DNA from: Aquipuribacter nitratireducens
Lineage (GTDB): Bacteria; Actinomycetota; Actinomycetes; Actinomycetales; JBBAYJ01
Direction: 5' to 3'
DNA length: 64,000 bases
Assembly (NCBI RefSeq): GCF_037860835.1
Contig: NZ_JBBEOG010000002.1
Span: forward strand, 248,001 to 312,000
A program made the translations under genes and the position numbers. The notes beneath the pieces are model-generated. The model ran no database searches and had not been told where the DNA came from. It was given only the letters and a program-made list of their open reading frames with translations. This document shows positions 40,080-51,245 of this stretch, one piece after another; within the stretch, counting starts at the first letter, position 1; every line of letters starts with the position of its first letter.

Positions 40080-41494
40080 TGGGGGCCTCCCGTGGTGGGT
40101 GCGGACCGGTCGTCCGTCGTGGGGGTGGTGGTGGGCTGCTCCGGCAGCGGCAGCCGCACGCTGAGGACGGTCGGCCCACCCGGCGGCGACGACACGAGGA
40201 CGTCGCCGTCGACCGCCGCGACGCGGTCGCGCAGCCCGCGCAGGCCGGTGCCCCGCGTCGGGTCGGCGCCCCCGCGGCCGTCGTCGGTGACCGTCGCGAC
40301 GAGGTGCGGGCGCCCGCCGACGGGCTGCACGTCGACGTCGACGCGCGCGGAGGCGGCGGAGGCGTGCTTCGCGACGTTCGTCAGGGCCTCCGACACGGAG
40401 AAGTACGCGATGGCCTCGAGCCGGGCCGGTGGCCGCGGTCCCGGCGCCACGTGGACGGACACGGGGACGGGGGAGCGCGCCGCGAGCGCCGACAGCGCGG
40501 CGTCGAGGCCGCGGTCGGTGAGGACGGGCGGGTGGATGCCTCGGGCGACGCGCCGCAGGTCGGCGACGGCCTCCTTGGCGGACGCGTGCGCGCGGTCGAG
40601 CAGCTCCGCGGTGCCGGCGGGGTCGGTGGCGAGCCGCTGCCGGGCGAGGCCGAGGTCCATCGCGAGGGCGACGAGTCGCTGCTGGGGGCCGTCGTGGAGG
40701 TCCCGCTCGATGCGCCGGCGCTCCGCCTCGACCGAGTCGACGGCGCGCTCGCGGGTCTCGGTGAGGGTGTCGACGCGGGCCGACAGCTCCGCGACGCGGG
40801 CCGCGGGGTCGGAGGAGATGCTGAGCCGCGCGACGGCGACGTCGACGCGCCCGAAGCCCCACGCGAGGAACGGCAGCACGAGGAGCGTGAGGAGGCCGAC
40901 GGCCCCGGCCGCCCACACGAGCCCCTGCGGGAGGGGGTCGGCGCCCAGCGAGACCGAGCCCGGCGGCAGGAGCGGGGCGAGGGTCGCGGTGACCGCGGCG
41001 AGGAGCAGCGCGAGGACGACGACCCCGCCGGTGAGCCCCCACAGGGAGATGAGGGTGAGGTAGAGCAGCGAGCGCCACGGGCGCGGGTCGAGGAGGTAGC
41101 GCCGCCACGTCGGCAGGTGCGGTGGGCGCGGCTCCATCGGCGGGACCCACGTGCCGAGCAGGAGCGCGATCCGCCACCGCTCGGCGCCGATCGCGGCGAA
41201 CGCGACGACGAGGGTGAGGGCGAGCAGGGGCAGGCCGACGAGCGTGCTGCTGAGCAGCCCGAAGCTGATGACCGCCACGACGATGGCGAGGAAGAAGCCG
41301 GCGAGGACGGCGTCGAGGACGAGGTGGACGACGCTCGTCCAGCCCCGCAGCCACAGGCGCAGCGGCCCGCGTCGGGTGCCGTGCGGCTCGGGCGGCGAGC
41401 CGGGGCCCGCGCCGTCGGCCGGGGAGGCGGTGGGCCGCCCGGGCTCGCGGGAGCGGGCGCCGAGGTCGCCGTGGGGTGCGGTGGACGTGCTCAC
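40076..41494 (-). CDS. Sensor histidine kinase with four-helix membrane sensor
   Basis: A 472-residue kinase. Four membrane helices lie in about residues 45-205, with no large extracellular loop, as in the actinobacterial putative-sensor family. The HisKA_3 box has H267 in ERDLHDGPQQRLVALAMDL. The HATPase domain has EALTNVAKHASA, DDGRGG and GTGLRGLRDRV. Intramembrane-type sensors often detect envelope damage. TACCGT lies 7 nt before the GTG at 41494, so the kinase-regulator-DUF4097 operon probably starts as a leaderless mRNA. Confidence 0.88.
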   Translation of the reverse strand: MSTSTAPHGDLGARSREPGRPTASPADGAGPGSPPEPHGTRRGPLRLWLRGWTSVVHLVLDAVLAGFFLAIVVAVISFGLLSSTLVGLPLLALTLVVAFAAIGAERWRIALLLGTWVPPMEPRPPHLPTWRRYLLDPRPWRSLLYLTLISLWGLTGGVVVLALLLAAVTATLAPLLPPGSVSLGADPLPQGLVWAAGAVGLLTLLVLPFLAWGFGRVDVAVARLSISSDPAARVAELSARVDTLTETRERAVDSVEAERRRIERDLHDGPQQRLVALAMDLGLARQRLATDPAGTAELLDRAHASAKEAVADLRRVARGIHPPVLTDRGLDAALSALAARSPVPVSVHVAPGPRPPARLEAIAYFSVSEALTNVAKHASAASARVDVDVQPVGGRPHLVATVTDDGRGGADPTRGTGLRGLRDRVAAVDGDVLVSSPPGGPTVLSVRLPLPEQPTTTPTTDDRSAPTTGGPQ

Positions 41495-41501
41495 GGGGAC
41501 G

Positions 41502-41507
41502 ACGGTA
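41502..41507 (-). promoter_or_regulatory. -10 hexamer for kinase-regulator-DUF4097 operon
   Basis: On the minus strand TACCGT ends 7 nt before the GTG at 41494. Confidence 0.5.
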
Positions 41508-41602
41508 GGAGCCGCGGGCCCTGGGGGGCAGTGAGGCGAGCGGGCGAGGTGCGGGTGGGGACAACCCCCGGTTGTGTCGGGTGCGCCCGGCATGCTGTGC
41601 GG

Positions 41603-41953
41603 GTGCCGGACCACACCCTCCCCGAGTACGCCGAGGCCGTCCTCGACGTCGTCGACGGTGTCCCACCCGGCCGTGTCACCACGTACGGCCGGGTGGCGGC
41701 CGTCCTCGCCGCGGCCGGGCTCGGCGGCAGCGCCCGCACCGTCGGCGCGGTCATGGCCCGGCACGGGGCCGCGGTGGCGTGGTGGCGGGTGTGCCCGGTC
41801 GACGGCGCCCCTCCCGCGCACCCGGCCGAGGCCGTCCGGCGCTGGTCGGAGGAGGCCACGCCCGTGCGGCGGCTCCCGGACGGCTCCGTGCGCGTCGACG
41901 TGCCGACCGCCCTCGCCGAGCTCCGGACGCCCCGCTGGCTGGTCGGGGGATGA
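41603..41953 (+). CDS. Alkyltransferase-like (MGMT-family) protein lacking the active cysteine
   Basis: A 116-residue protein with the DNA-binding domain of O6-alkylguanine alkyltransferase: VPPGRVTTYGRVAAVLAAAG, then an ARTVGAVM segment. Where MGMT has its catalytic PCHRV, this reads AWWRV (W60-W61), as in Atl proteins. Atl proteins bind and flag O6-alkylguanine for nucleotide-excision repair rather than repairing it. A CATGCT hexamer 6 nt before the GTG at 41603 fits a leaderless start. The stop overlaps adnA by ATGA, so it is the first gene of an alkylation/double-strand-break repair operon. The counterpart is Rv3204. Confidence 0.85.
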   Translation: MPDHTLPEYAEAVLDVVDGVPPGRVTTYGRVAAVLAAAGLGGSARTVGAVMARHGAAVAWWRVCPVDGAPPAHPAEAVRRWSEEATPVRRLPDGSVRVDVPTALAELRTPRWLVGG

Positions 41954-44900
41954 CGGCGCCCGCCACCAGCCCCCCGGTGCCCGCCCTCCCCGGCGCACCG
42001 CCGCGCGCCCTCACGGCCGACCAGGCCGGGCTCGTGGCGGCCCGCGGGCGCCAGGTCGTGCTCGGCGGCGCTGCCACCGGCCGCACCACGGCGCTGCTCG
42101 CGTGGGCCCGGGCCAGGCTGCGCGACCACGGCCCGCAGCCGCTCGTCCTCGTGCCGTCGCGCCGCGCCGCCGGTGTCGTGCGCGACGCCCTCGAGCAGGG
42201 CGTCGGCACGAGCACGCGGGGTCCGCTCGCCCGCACGCCGCAGTCGCTGGCGTGGGCGCTCCTGCGGGAGCACGCCCAGCGCACCGGTGCCCCGGCCCCC
42301 AGGCTCGTCACGGCCGGCGAGCTCGACGAGGTGCTCGCCGACCTCCTGGCCGGCCACACCGACCGACCCGGCGACGGGCTCTCCCCGGTCCCCGGACCGC
42401 GCTGGCCCGCCGGCCTCGACGCCGCCGTCCGTGGCTCACGGCGCTTCCGCGACGAGGTCCGCGAGCTGTCGGCGCGGCTCGTCGAGCACGGCCACGACGC
42501 CGCAGGCCTCGCCCGGCTCGCCCGCGCGCACGGCCGCGCGGAGTGGGCGGCCGCGGCCCGGCTGCTGGCCGAGGTCGACCGCGTGCGCGCGCTCCGGGGC
42601 GACGGCGGTCTCGACCCCGCCGCGACGGTCACGGCGGCCGCCGACCTGCTCGCCGACCCCGCCACCGGCCTCGGCGAGGCGGTCCGGGCCTCGGTGGCCC
42701 ACGTGGGGGTCGACGACGCCCACGACCTCACCCCCGCGGGCTGGTCGCTGGTGCGCGAGCTCGCCGACCTCGTCGACGACGTCTGCGTCGTGGGCGACCC
42801 CGACGCGACCACCCAGGCCTTCCGCGGCGCCGTCCCCGCCGTCCTGCCCCGCGTCGCGCGGTGGCTGTCGGGCCCCGGGGCCCCGTGCCGTGAGGCCCGC
42901 CTCGTCACCCGGCTCGGCGCGGCCCGCGCGCCCGGTCGGGTGGTGGACGCCGTGGTCGAGCAGCTGCGTACCGGCACGCCGGCGGGCCGGCCGCTGCGGG
43001 TGGTCGACCCGTGCGCCGCGACCGCACCGCCCGGGAGCGCCGCCGAGCGTCCGGGCGCCGTCCACGTCGCGGTGTGCCTCGACGCCGCCGACGAGGGTCA
43101 CGTCGTCGCCGCGCACCTCCGTGCCGCCCGGCAGCGAACGGCGGCCCCGCTGTCGTGGTCGGACATGGCGGTCGTCGTCCGTGGCGGCGAGCAGGTCGCC
43201 AGGCTGCGGCGCGCGCTCGCCGCCGACGACGTCCCCGTCCACGTCCCCGGTGCCGCGACCGCGCTGCGCGACGAGCCCGTCGTCGCCGTCCTGCTGGAGG
43301 CCGGTGAGGTCGCGACCGATCCGGCCCTGCTGCAGCCCGACGTCCTCGAGCGGCTCGCGCTCGGCCCGCTCGTGGGCATCGACCCCGTCCGGTGGCGGCG
43401 GCTGGTGCGGCACGCGCGCACCCGTGCCGCGGCGTCGGCGGGTCGGGCGGTCTCCTCGCAGGAGGCGCTCGCGCACGTCTGCGAGGCCGTGCGGACCCGG
43501 CTCCCGGCCGGTCCGGGCGGCGACGACCCGACCGTCTGGCTGCCGCCCGCCGTGGCGGCCCCCCTCGACCGGCTGGTGCGCGTGCTCCGGCGCGGGGCGG
43601 TGGGCGCCCGGGAGGGCGCCGAGCTGTGCCTGTGGGAGGTGTGGCAGGCGTGGGGTGCGGCGGAACGGTGGCGCCGGCGTGCCCTCGACGGCGGCCCCGG
43701 CGCCGAGCGCGCGGACGCCGACCTCGACGCCGTCGTCGCGCTGTTCGACGCCGCCGCGGCGTGGGCGGACGCCCACCCGCGCGGTGACGTCCCCGCCTTC
43801 GCCCGGCACCTGCGCGGTCGCGGGGTCGGTGACGACCGGCTCCTGCCGAGCCGCCACCCCGACGCCGTCACCGTCACCACCCCGGCCGGGGCGGTCGGGC
43901 TGCGCTGGCCGCTCGTCGTCGTCGCGGGTGTGCAGGACGGCGCGTGGCCGGACCCCCGCCTGCGGGGTTCGCTGCTCGGCCTCACCGACCTTCGGGCCGT
44001 CCTCGCGGGCCAGGAGCCGCCGGCGCCGGGCGGGACCGCGCGGCACGCGGAGCTGCGGCGGCAGGCCCGGCGCGCCGTGGTGCTCGACGAGCTCCGGCTC
44101 TTCCACGTCGCGGTGAGCCGGGCCGCCGAGGAGCTCGTCGTCACGGCCGTCGACGACGCCACCACACGCCCGAGCGACCTCGTCGAGCTCGTGCGCCGAG
44201 CCGCGGGGACCGCTCCGGGCGCCGGTACGGGCGCCGCGTCCCCGGAGGTCGAGCCCGCGGCCGGCCTGCGGCCCGCCGCGCTCGTCGCGCGGTTGCGGCG
44301 ACGTCTCCTCGAGGCCGACGTCGACGACACCGAGCGCGCCGAGGTCGCCCGCTCGCTCGCCCGGCTCGCGGCCGCCGGCGTGCGGGGCGCGGACCCCGCG
44401 GAGTGGGCGTGGGTGCACGACCCCGGCCACGCCGCCCACCCGGCCGCCGGGTCCGGACCCGGCCGGGACGACGCGGTGCTCGTCTCGCCCTCGAGCGTCG
44501 GGCGCTTCCTCACGTGCCCCCTGGCGTGGTACCTCGACGGCGTCGGCGCCCGGCGTGCGTCGGAGACCGCGCAGGGACTCGGCACGCTCGTGCACCTGGC
44601 GCTCGAGCAGGTCCCCGACGGCGACCTCGAGCGGATGCAGGCCGTCGTCGACGCCGGCTGGGACGACCTCGAGCTGGGCGACGGATGGGTGTCCGCGCAC
44701 CAGCGCACCCGGGCCCGCGGCATGCTCGAGCGGGTGTCCCGCTGGGTGGCGGAGCAGCGGGCGGCGGGGGTCGAGGTCGTCGCCTCCGAGCACCAGGTCG
44801 ACGTCCTCCTCGAGCTGCCCGAGGCCGGCCGGGTCCGGGTGCGGGGCACCGTCGACCGCGTCGAGCGGCTCCCCGACGGCAGCGTCCGCGTCGTCGACCT

Positions 44901-45273
44901 CAAGACCGGGTCGAGCGCCGTGTCGGTGCAGGCCGCCGCCGAGGACCCGCAGCTCGAGCTCTACCAGCTGGCGCTGAGCGAGGGCGCCGACCGGCCCGGG
45001 CCCTCGGGCGGCGCGCTCCTGCTCTACGTCGGCACGGGCACCGCGAAGGCGGCCGAGCGGGTGCAGCCCCGTCTCGACGACGAGCGACGGGAGGCCGCCC
45101 TCGACCGGCTCGCCGGCGTCGCCGCCGGGATGGGCGCCGGACGCTGGCCTGCGACCCCGGGGGAGCGGTGCCGCACCTGCGCCGTGGCGGCGAGCTGCCC
45201 GGCCGTCGCGCAGGGGCGCCGGCTCCCACCGCCCGTCGCCCCCGTGCGCGGGGCGGGTGACGTCCGTGAGTGA
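41950..45273 (+). CDS. adnA: AdnA-type helicase-nuclease subunit
   Basis: A 1107-residue UvrD-like protein with a C-terminal RecB-family nuclease, the counterpart of mycobacterial AdnA (Rv3202c). With AdnB it resects double-strand breaks. The Walker A reads GGAATGRTT (about 39-47), with Arg instead of the essential Lys. This suggests a weak or dead motor, in line with AdnB being the main motor. The nuclease has D983 and K985 in VVDLKTGS, then QLELYQLAL. Cysteines C856, C1074, C1077 and C1083 make an AddB-like iron-sulfur staple. ATG at 41950 overlaps the Atl stop. Confidence 0.88.
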   Translation: MTAPATSPPVPALPGAPPRALTADQAGLVAARGRQVVLGGAATGRTTALLAWARARLRDHGPQPLVLVPSRRAAGVVRDALEQGVGTSTRGPLARTPQSLAWALLREHAQRTGAPAPRLVTAGELDEVLADLLAGHTDRPGDGLSPVPGPRWPAGLDAAVRGSRRFRDEVRELSARLVEHGHDAAGLARLARAHGRAEWAAAARLLAEVDRVRALRGDGGLDPAATVTAAADLLADPATGLGEAVRASVAHVGVDDAHDLTPAGWSLVRELADLVDDVCVVGDPDATTQAFRGAVPAVLPRVARWLSGPGAPCREARLVTRLGAARAPGRVVDAVVEQLRTGTPAGRPLRVVDPCAATAPPGSAAERPGAVHVAVCLDAADEGHVVAAHLRAARQRTAAPLSWSDMAVVVRGGEQVARLRRALAADDVPVHVPGAATALRDEPVVAVLLEAGEVATDPALLQPDVLERLALGPLVGIDPVRWRRLVRHARTRAAASAGRAVSSQEALAHVCEAVRTRLPAGPGGDDPTVWLPPAVAAPLDRLVRVLRRGAVGAREGAELCLWEVWQAWGAAERWRRRALDGGPGAERADADLDAVVALFDAAAAWADAHPRGDVPAFARHLRGRGVGDDRLLPSRHPDAVTVTTPAGAVGLRWPLVVVAGVQDGAWPDPRLRGSLLGLTDLRAVLAGQEPPAPGGTARHAELRRQARRAVVLDELRLFHVAVSRAAEELVVTAVDDATTRPSDLVELVRRAAGTAPGAGTGAASPEVEPAAGLRPAALVARLRRRLLEADVDDTERAEVARSLARLAAAGVRGADPAEWAWVHDPGHAAHPAAGSGPGRDDAVLVSPSSVGRFLTCPLAWYLDGVGARRASETAQGLGTLVHLALEQVPDGDLERMQAVVDAGWDDLELGDGWVSAHQRTRARGMLERVSRWVAEQRAAGVEVVASEHQVDVLLELPEAGRVRVRGTVDRVERLPDGSVRVVDLKTGSSAVSVQAAAEDPQLELYQLALSEGADRPGPSGGALLLYVGTGTAKAAERVQPRLDDERREAALDRLAGVAAGMGAGRWPATPGERCRTCAVAASCPAVAQGRRLPPPVAPVRGAGDVRE

Positions 45274-48200
45274 GCTCCTGCGGCTCCGCGAGCTGCGCGG
45301 GGTCGACGACCTCGAGGCGGCCCTCGACCTCCGCTACCGGCTGGGGGAGGAGCAGCGCGCCGTCGTCACCGCCCCGCTCGGCAGCGGGCTCGTCGTCGCC
45401 GGCGCGGGATCGGGCAAGACCGAGACCATGAGCCTGCGGGTCGCGTGGCTCGTCGGGACGCACCAGGTGGAGCCCGAGGAGGTGCTCGGCCTCACCTTCA
45501 CCCGCAAGGCCGCGGGCGAGCTGGCCGAGCGGGTCACCCGGGCGGTCGAGCGCCTGCAGTCGTGGCTCGGGCACGGGGACGCGCCGGTGCTCGTCGAGCG
45601 GCCCACCGCCCGCACCTACCACTCCTTCGCCGCCGCGCTCGTCGCCGACCACGCCGGGCACCTCGGCCTCGACGAGCCGCGACTCGTCGGGGAGGCCGCC
45701 GCGTGGCAGGCGGCCCACCGGCTCGTCGTCGGCTGGCCGCACCCGATGGAGCCCGGCAAGAACCCCTCGCAGGTCACCGCCGCGCTGCTGTCCCTCGCCG
45801 GCCAGTGCGCGGAGCACGGCGTGGAGCCCGAGGCGCTCGCCCGGTCGCTGCGCGGGCACCTCGACGCGCTCCGCGCCCACGCCGAGGCCGGATGGCTCAC
45901 CACCCAGCACCAGCGCGACGTCGTCGCCTCCCTCGAGCGCCGTCTCGCCCTCGTGCCGCTCCTGGAGTCCTGGCGCGAGACGAAGCGGGAGCGCGGCGTG
46001 GTCGACCACGGCGACCAGGTCGCGCTGGCGGTCTCGGTGGCCCGCTCGGAGGGCGTGCGGCAGCGCCTGCGGGCCGAGCACCGCGTCGTGCTCCTCGACG
46101 AGTACCAGGACACGTCGACGGCCCAGACCGACCTCCTCGCCGGCCTCTTCGGCGACGGCCACCCCGTCACCGCGGTCGGGGACCCCCACCAGTCGATCTT
46201 CGGGTGGCGGGGGGCCAGCGCCGGCACGCTCAGCCGGTTCCTCGACCGCTTCCGACGCCCCGACGGCACCGCACCCGACGTCTTCTCGCTGTCGACCAGC
46301 TGGCGCAACCCGTCGGTCGTCCTGGAGGTGGCGAACGTCCTCGCGGCGCCCCTTCGCGAGGCGGGTGTGCCGGGTGGTGCCCCTGTGGGGGTCCTCCGTC
46401 CCGCCCCCACCGCCCCGCCCGGAGCCGTGCGGGTGCTCCACGTCGCCGACGAGGCGGAGGAGAGCGCGACGGTGGCGGAGTGGCTGCGGTCCCGGCGCGA
46501 GCACCCGGTCGACGACCGGCCCCCGACCCAGGCCGTCCTGTGCCGACGCCGCTCGCAGATGGGCCGTGTGGAGGACGCCCTCCGCGCCGCCGGGGTGCCC
46601 GTCGTCGTCCTCGGCCTCGGGGGACTCCTCGACGAGCCGGAGGTGGTCGACGTCGTGAGCCTCGTCGCCGCCGCCGTCGACCCCACGCGCGGCGACGCCC
46701 TCGTCCGCCTGCTGACGGGGGCGCGGTGGGGCCTCGCCGCGCCCGACCTCGAGGCGCTGCGCGACCGCGCCCGGGAGCTCGCGGGGGACGACCGCGACTC
46801 CGCAGGCCTCGTCGACGCCGTCGAGCTGCTGCCCGGCCCCGGGTGGCGCTCGGCGAGCGGTCGAACCCTGTCGGAGGTCGCCCGCGAACGGCTCGGTCAG
46901 CTCGCCGGCGTCCTCGCCCGCGTGCGGTCCGTCGCCCACAGGCCGGCGGTCGACGTCGTCGTCGCGGCGATCACCGCGTCCGCCACGGACGTCGAGGTCG
47001 AGGCCTCCGCCGACGACGCCCGCCAGGCGCGTCGCGTGCTCGACCGGCTCGTCGAGGAGGCCGCGGCGTACGCCGACGTCGACGGCGCCTCCGACGTCGT
47101 GCGCTTCCTCGCGTGGCTCGACGTCGCCCGCACCGAGGAGCGCGGCCTCGACGCGGTCGACGTCACGCCCGACCCGACCGCGGTCCAGGTGCTCACCGTC
47201 CACTCGGCCAAGGGCCTGGAGTGGGACGACGTCGCCGTCGTGGACCTCGTCGCGGGCGGCTTCCCCGTCCGGGAGGGTGCCGGTGGACCGGGCTGGGGCT
47301 GGCTGCGGGACGACGGCGCCCTGCCCTTCCCGAGCCGCGGCGACAGCGACTCCCTGCCCGTGTGGTCGCCCGCCGCGGCGGTGTCGCGCTCGGACGCCGC
47401 GACCCGGCTCGAGCGGTTCCGCGCCGGCGTCGGGGCGCACGCCGCGCTCGAGGAGCGCCGGCTCGCCTACGTCGCCGTCACCCGGCCCCGCCGCGCGCTG
47501 CTTCTCACCGGGGCGCGGTGGGGGACGGGCACGCGGCCACGACCGCCCTCCCCGTTCCTCACGGAGGCGCGCGACGTCGCCGGCGGCTCACCCCGGTGGG
47601 TCGACGACGCCCTCGACCGGCCCGAGCCGCCGGAGACCGGTGGGGGCCAGGGCGCGGCGTGGCCCGCCGACGCGCCCGCCGTGCGCGAGCGGCTCGCCCG
47701 GGCCGCGGCCGAGGTGCGGGCCGCCACCCCGCTCGGTGGCCCGCGCGGCGGGGAGCCGTCGCCCGGGACCGCGCCGACGGAGCCGACGTGGTCCCACCTC
47801 GTCGACGTCGTCCTCGCGGAGCGCGCCGCCCGCGGCGGCGCCGCACGGGCGCTGCCCGGCCACCTGTCGGCGTCGCAGGTCGTGGCGCTCGCCGCGGACC
47901 CCGACGGCGCGCGCGCCGACCTGCTGCGGCCCGTCCCGACCCGCCCCCAGGTGCGGGCCCGCGAGGGGACGCGCTTCCACGAGTGGCTGGAGCGCCGTGG
48001 TGGCCCGCGCCGCGGCCTGTTCGAGACCGACGAGCTGCTCGGTGCCGCGGACGACGCGGCGGGCGACGCCGGCCTCGCGGAGCTCCGTGCCCGCTTCGAG
48101 CGGTCGGAGTGGGCCGACGCCGAGCTGGTCGGGGTCGAGGTGCCCTTCAGCACCACCCTGGTCGTGCACGGGCGACCGGTCGTGCTCCGGGGCCGGGTCG

Positions 48201-48531
48201 ACGCCGTCGTCCGCCCGCTGAACCGGTCGACCGGCGGGGGTCGCGCGCGCACGGGCGCTGTCCGAGCGGACGTCGACCTCGAGGTCGTCGACTGGAAGAC
48301 CGGGTCGCCGCCGAGCGGGGCGGCGGCCGCCGCGCGCGCGCACCAGCTCGCGGTGTACCGACTGGCGACCGCGCGGGCGCACGGGCTGCCGCCGGAGCGG
48401 GTGGGCGCCGCGTTCTGGTACGCCGGGTCCGGTCCGGCGGGCACGACCGTCCGGCCCCGCGACCTGCTCGACGAGGCCGGGCTCGTGCGCCTGCTCGAGA
48501 ACTCGACCGGACCAGGAGCCGGCCGGGAACG

Positions 48532-48535
<4 letters not shown>
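45257..48535 (+). CDS. adnB: AdnB-type helicase-nuclease subunit
   Basis: A 1092-residue superfamily 1A helicase-nuclease, the counterpart of AdnB (Rv3201c). It has an intact Walker A GAGSGKT (K54), LTFTRKAAGELAERV, Walker B DEYQD (D281-E282), GDPHQSIFGWRGA, VHSAKGLEWD and VAVTRPRRAL. The C-terminal nuclease has D1012 and K1014 in VVDWKTGS, then HQLAVYRLA. It should power translocation of the AdnAB dimer at breaks. It overlaps adnA by 17 nt; GTG 45266 is an alternative start. Its TAG stop is shared in the palindrome CTAG with the convergent kinase-like gene. Confidence 0.9.
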
Positions 48536-49749
<1,214 letters not shown>

Positions 49750-49755
49750 GCGCCC

Positions 49756-49761
49756 ACCGTA
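49756..49761 (-). promoter_or_regulatory. -10 hexamer for leaderless phosphotransferase-like gene
   Basis: On the minus strand TACGGT ends 6 nt before the GTG at 49749. It is back to back with the nudC -10. Confidence 0.55.
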
Positions 49762-49778
49762 GGGCGAGCGCCGGTGCA

Positions 49779-49784
49779 TACCCT
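49779..49784 (+). promoter_or_regulatory. -10 hexamer for leaderless nudC
   Basis: TACCCT ends 6 nt before the GTG at 49791. GGAGG also occurs in this gap but would lie upstream of the predicted transcript start. Confidence 0.5.
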
Positions 49785-49790
49785 GGAGGC

Positions 49791-50801
49791 GTGGCCCTCG
49801 CCGACCTCGCACTCTCCCGGTCCCGGCTCCACAAGATCGGCGACGACCGCGCGACACCCGGCCTCCTCGAGCGGGTGCTGGGCGAGCCGTCCACCGTGAT
49901 CCTCCGCGTCCTCGACGGCCGGGCCCGGCTCAGGGACGGCGACGGCCCGCCGGTCCTCCACCTGCTCGGCGGCGACGAGGCGGTCGGGCTGCTCGACCGG
50001 CTCGGCGGTCCCGCCGCGGCCGCCGCGGGGGGCGCCGACCCGCTCGCAGGTCCGGTCCCGGTGCTGCTCGGCCGCTTCCCCGAGGGCGGACCCCGGGCCG
50101 GTGCCGCCGTCGTCGCCCTGCTCGGGGGCCCGGACGAGGGACCCGACGGCACGGTCGGCGGGACGACGGCCAGGGGCCGCTGGAGCGACCTGCGGGAGGT
50201 CGGCGCCCTGCTCGACGACACCGACGCGGGTGCGCTCACCGAGGCGGTCGCGCTCGAGCACTGGCACCGCACCCACCGGCGCTGCCCCCGGTGCGGGGGA
50301 CCCACCCGGCCGAGCGCAGCCGGGCACGAACGGGTCTGCGACGCCGACGGCAGCACGCACCACCCCCGTCACGACCCCGCGGTGATCATGACGGTGTCCG
50401 GGCCGGACGACCGGCTGCTGCTGGGGCACCAGGGTCGCTGGCCGGAAGGTCGCTTCTCGGCCTTCGCGGGCTTCGTCGAGCCCGGCGAGTCCCTCGAGCA
50501 GGCGGTCGCCCGCGAGCTGTGGGAGGAGGCGGGCGTCCGGGTCTCCGCCGCCGAGTACCTCGGCAGCCAGCCGTGGCCGTTCCCGGCGTCGCTCATGCTC
50601 GCGTTCCACGTGACGACGGAGGACGAGCACGCCCGGCCGGACGGCACGGAGATCACCGAGACCCGGTGGTTCACCCGGGAGGGGCTGGCCGACGCGGTGG
50701 CGGGCGGCGAGGTCACGCTGCCGCCGTCGGTGTCGGTCGCGCGCCGCCTCGTCGAGCGGTGGTTCGGGACGGAGATCCGTCAGGAGGGCGTCTGGCGCTG
50801 A
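49791..50801 (+). CDS. nudC: NAD(H) pyrophosphatase NudC
   Basis: A 336-residue Nudix hydrolase that splits NADH into NMNH and AMP; family members also remove NAD caps from RNA. It has the Nudix box at 227-249 (GFVEPGESLEQAVA, then RELWEEAGV) and the NADH-specific SQPWPFPAS motif. The zinc ribbon has C165-x-x-C168 and C183, but the fourth Cys is absent; H190/H191 may replace it. The counterpart is Rv3199c, next to uvrD2 as here. Confidence 0.92.
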   Translation: MALADLALSRSRLHKIGDDRATPGLLERVLGEPSTVILRVLDGRARLRDGDGPPVLHLLGGDEAVGLLDRLGGPAAAAAGGADPLAGPVPVLLGRFPEGGPRAGAAVVALLGGPDEGPDGTVGGTTARGRWSDLREVGALLDDTDAGALTEAVALEHWHRTHRRCPRCGGPTRPSAAGHERVCDADGSTHHPRHDPAVIMTVSGPDDRLLLGHQGRWPEGRFSAFAGFVEPGESLEQAVARELWEEAGVRVSAAEYLGSQPWPFPASLMLAFHVTTEDEHARPDGTEITETRWFTREGLADAVAGGEVTLPPSVSVARRLVERWFGTEIRQEGVWR

Positions 50802-50819
50802 GGCGGCACCCCCCGCCCA

Positions 50820-51074
50820 CTAGGCGCCCAGGCGCGCGCGCACCTCCGCCAGCGACGGGTTCGTCGCCGCGCTGCCGTCGGGGAACACGACCGTCGGCAC
50901 GGTCTGGTTGCCGCCGTTGACCTTCATCACGAGCTCCGCGGCCGCCGGTACCTGCTCGATGTCGACCTCGGTGTAGGCGATGCCCTCGCGGTCCATCTGC
51001 GACTTCAGGCGGCGGCAGTAGCCGCACCAGGGCGTCGAGTACATGGTGACGGCGCCAGGGGCGGGGGTGCTCAC
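50820..51074 (-). CDS. mrx1: Mycoredoxin (glutaredoxin-like)
   Basis: An 84-residue thioredoxin-fold protein with active site CGYC (C17, C20) after MYSTPW. The conserved TVPTVVFPDGS and ATNPSL segments follow, as in mycoredoxin-1. It reduces mycothiol-protein mixed disulfides, so the organism should make mycothiol. The length equals that of mycobacterial Mrx1 (Rv3198A). It is divergent from uvrD2. The GTG at 51074 gives the standard length. Confidence 0.92.
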   Translation of the reverse strand: MSTPAPGAVTMYSTPWCGYCRRLKSQMDREGIAYTEVDIEQVPAAAELVMKVNGGNQTVPTVVFPDGSAATNPSLAEVRARLGA

Positions 51075-51245
51075 GTGGACGGCTCCTTCGGACGGGTGCG
51101 GTGTCGTGGACCGCGCGTCGGGGCCGCGGTCCGTCCCGCATGCCAACCGTCCGGCGGTGCGGCCTGTTCCCGTCGACCTCGTGCCTCCTCCACAGCCTGT
51201 CCGGGTCGGGCGCGTGGTGTCCGCGGTCGCTGCGAGGATCGGGGC

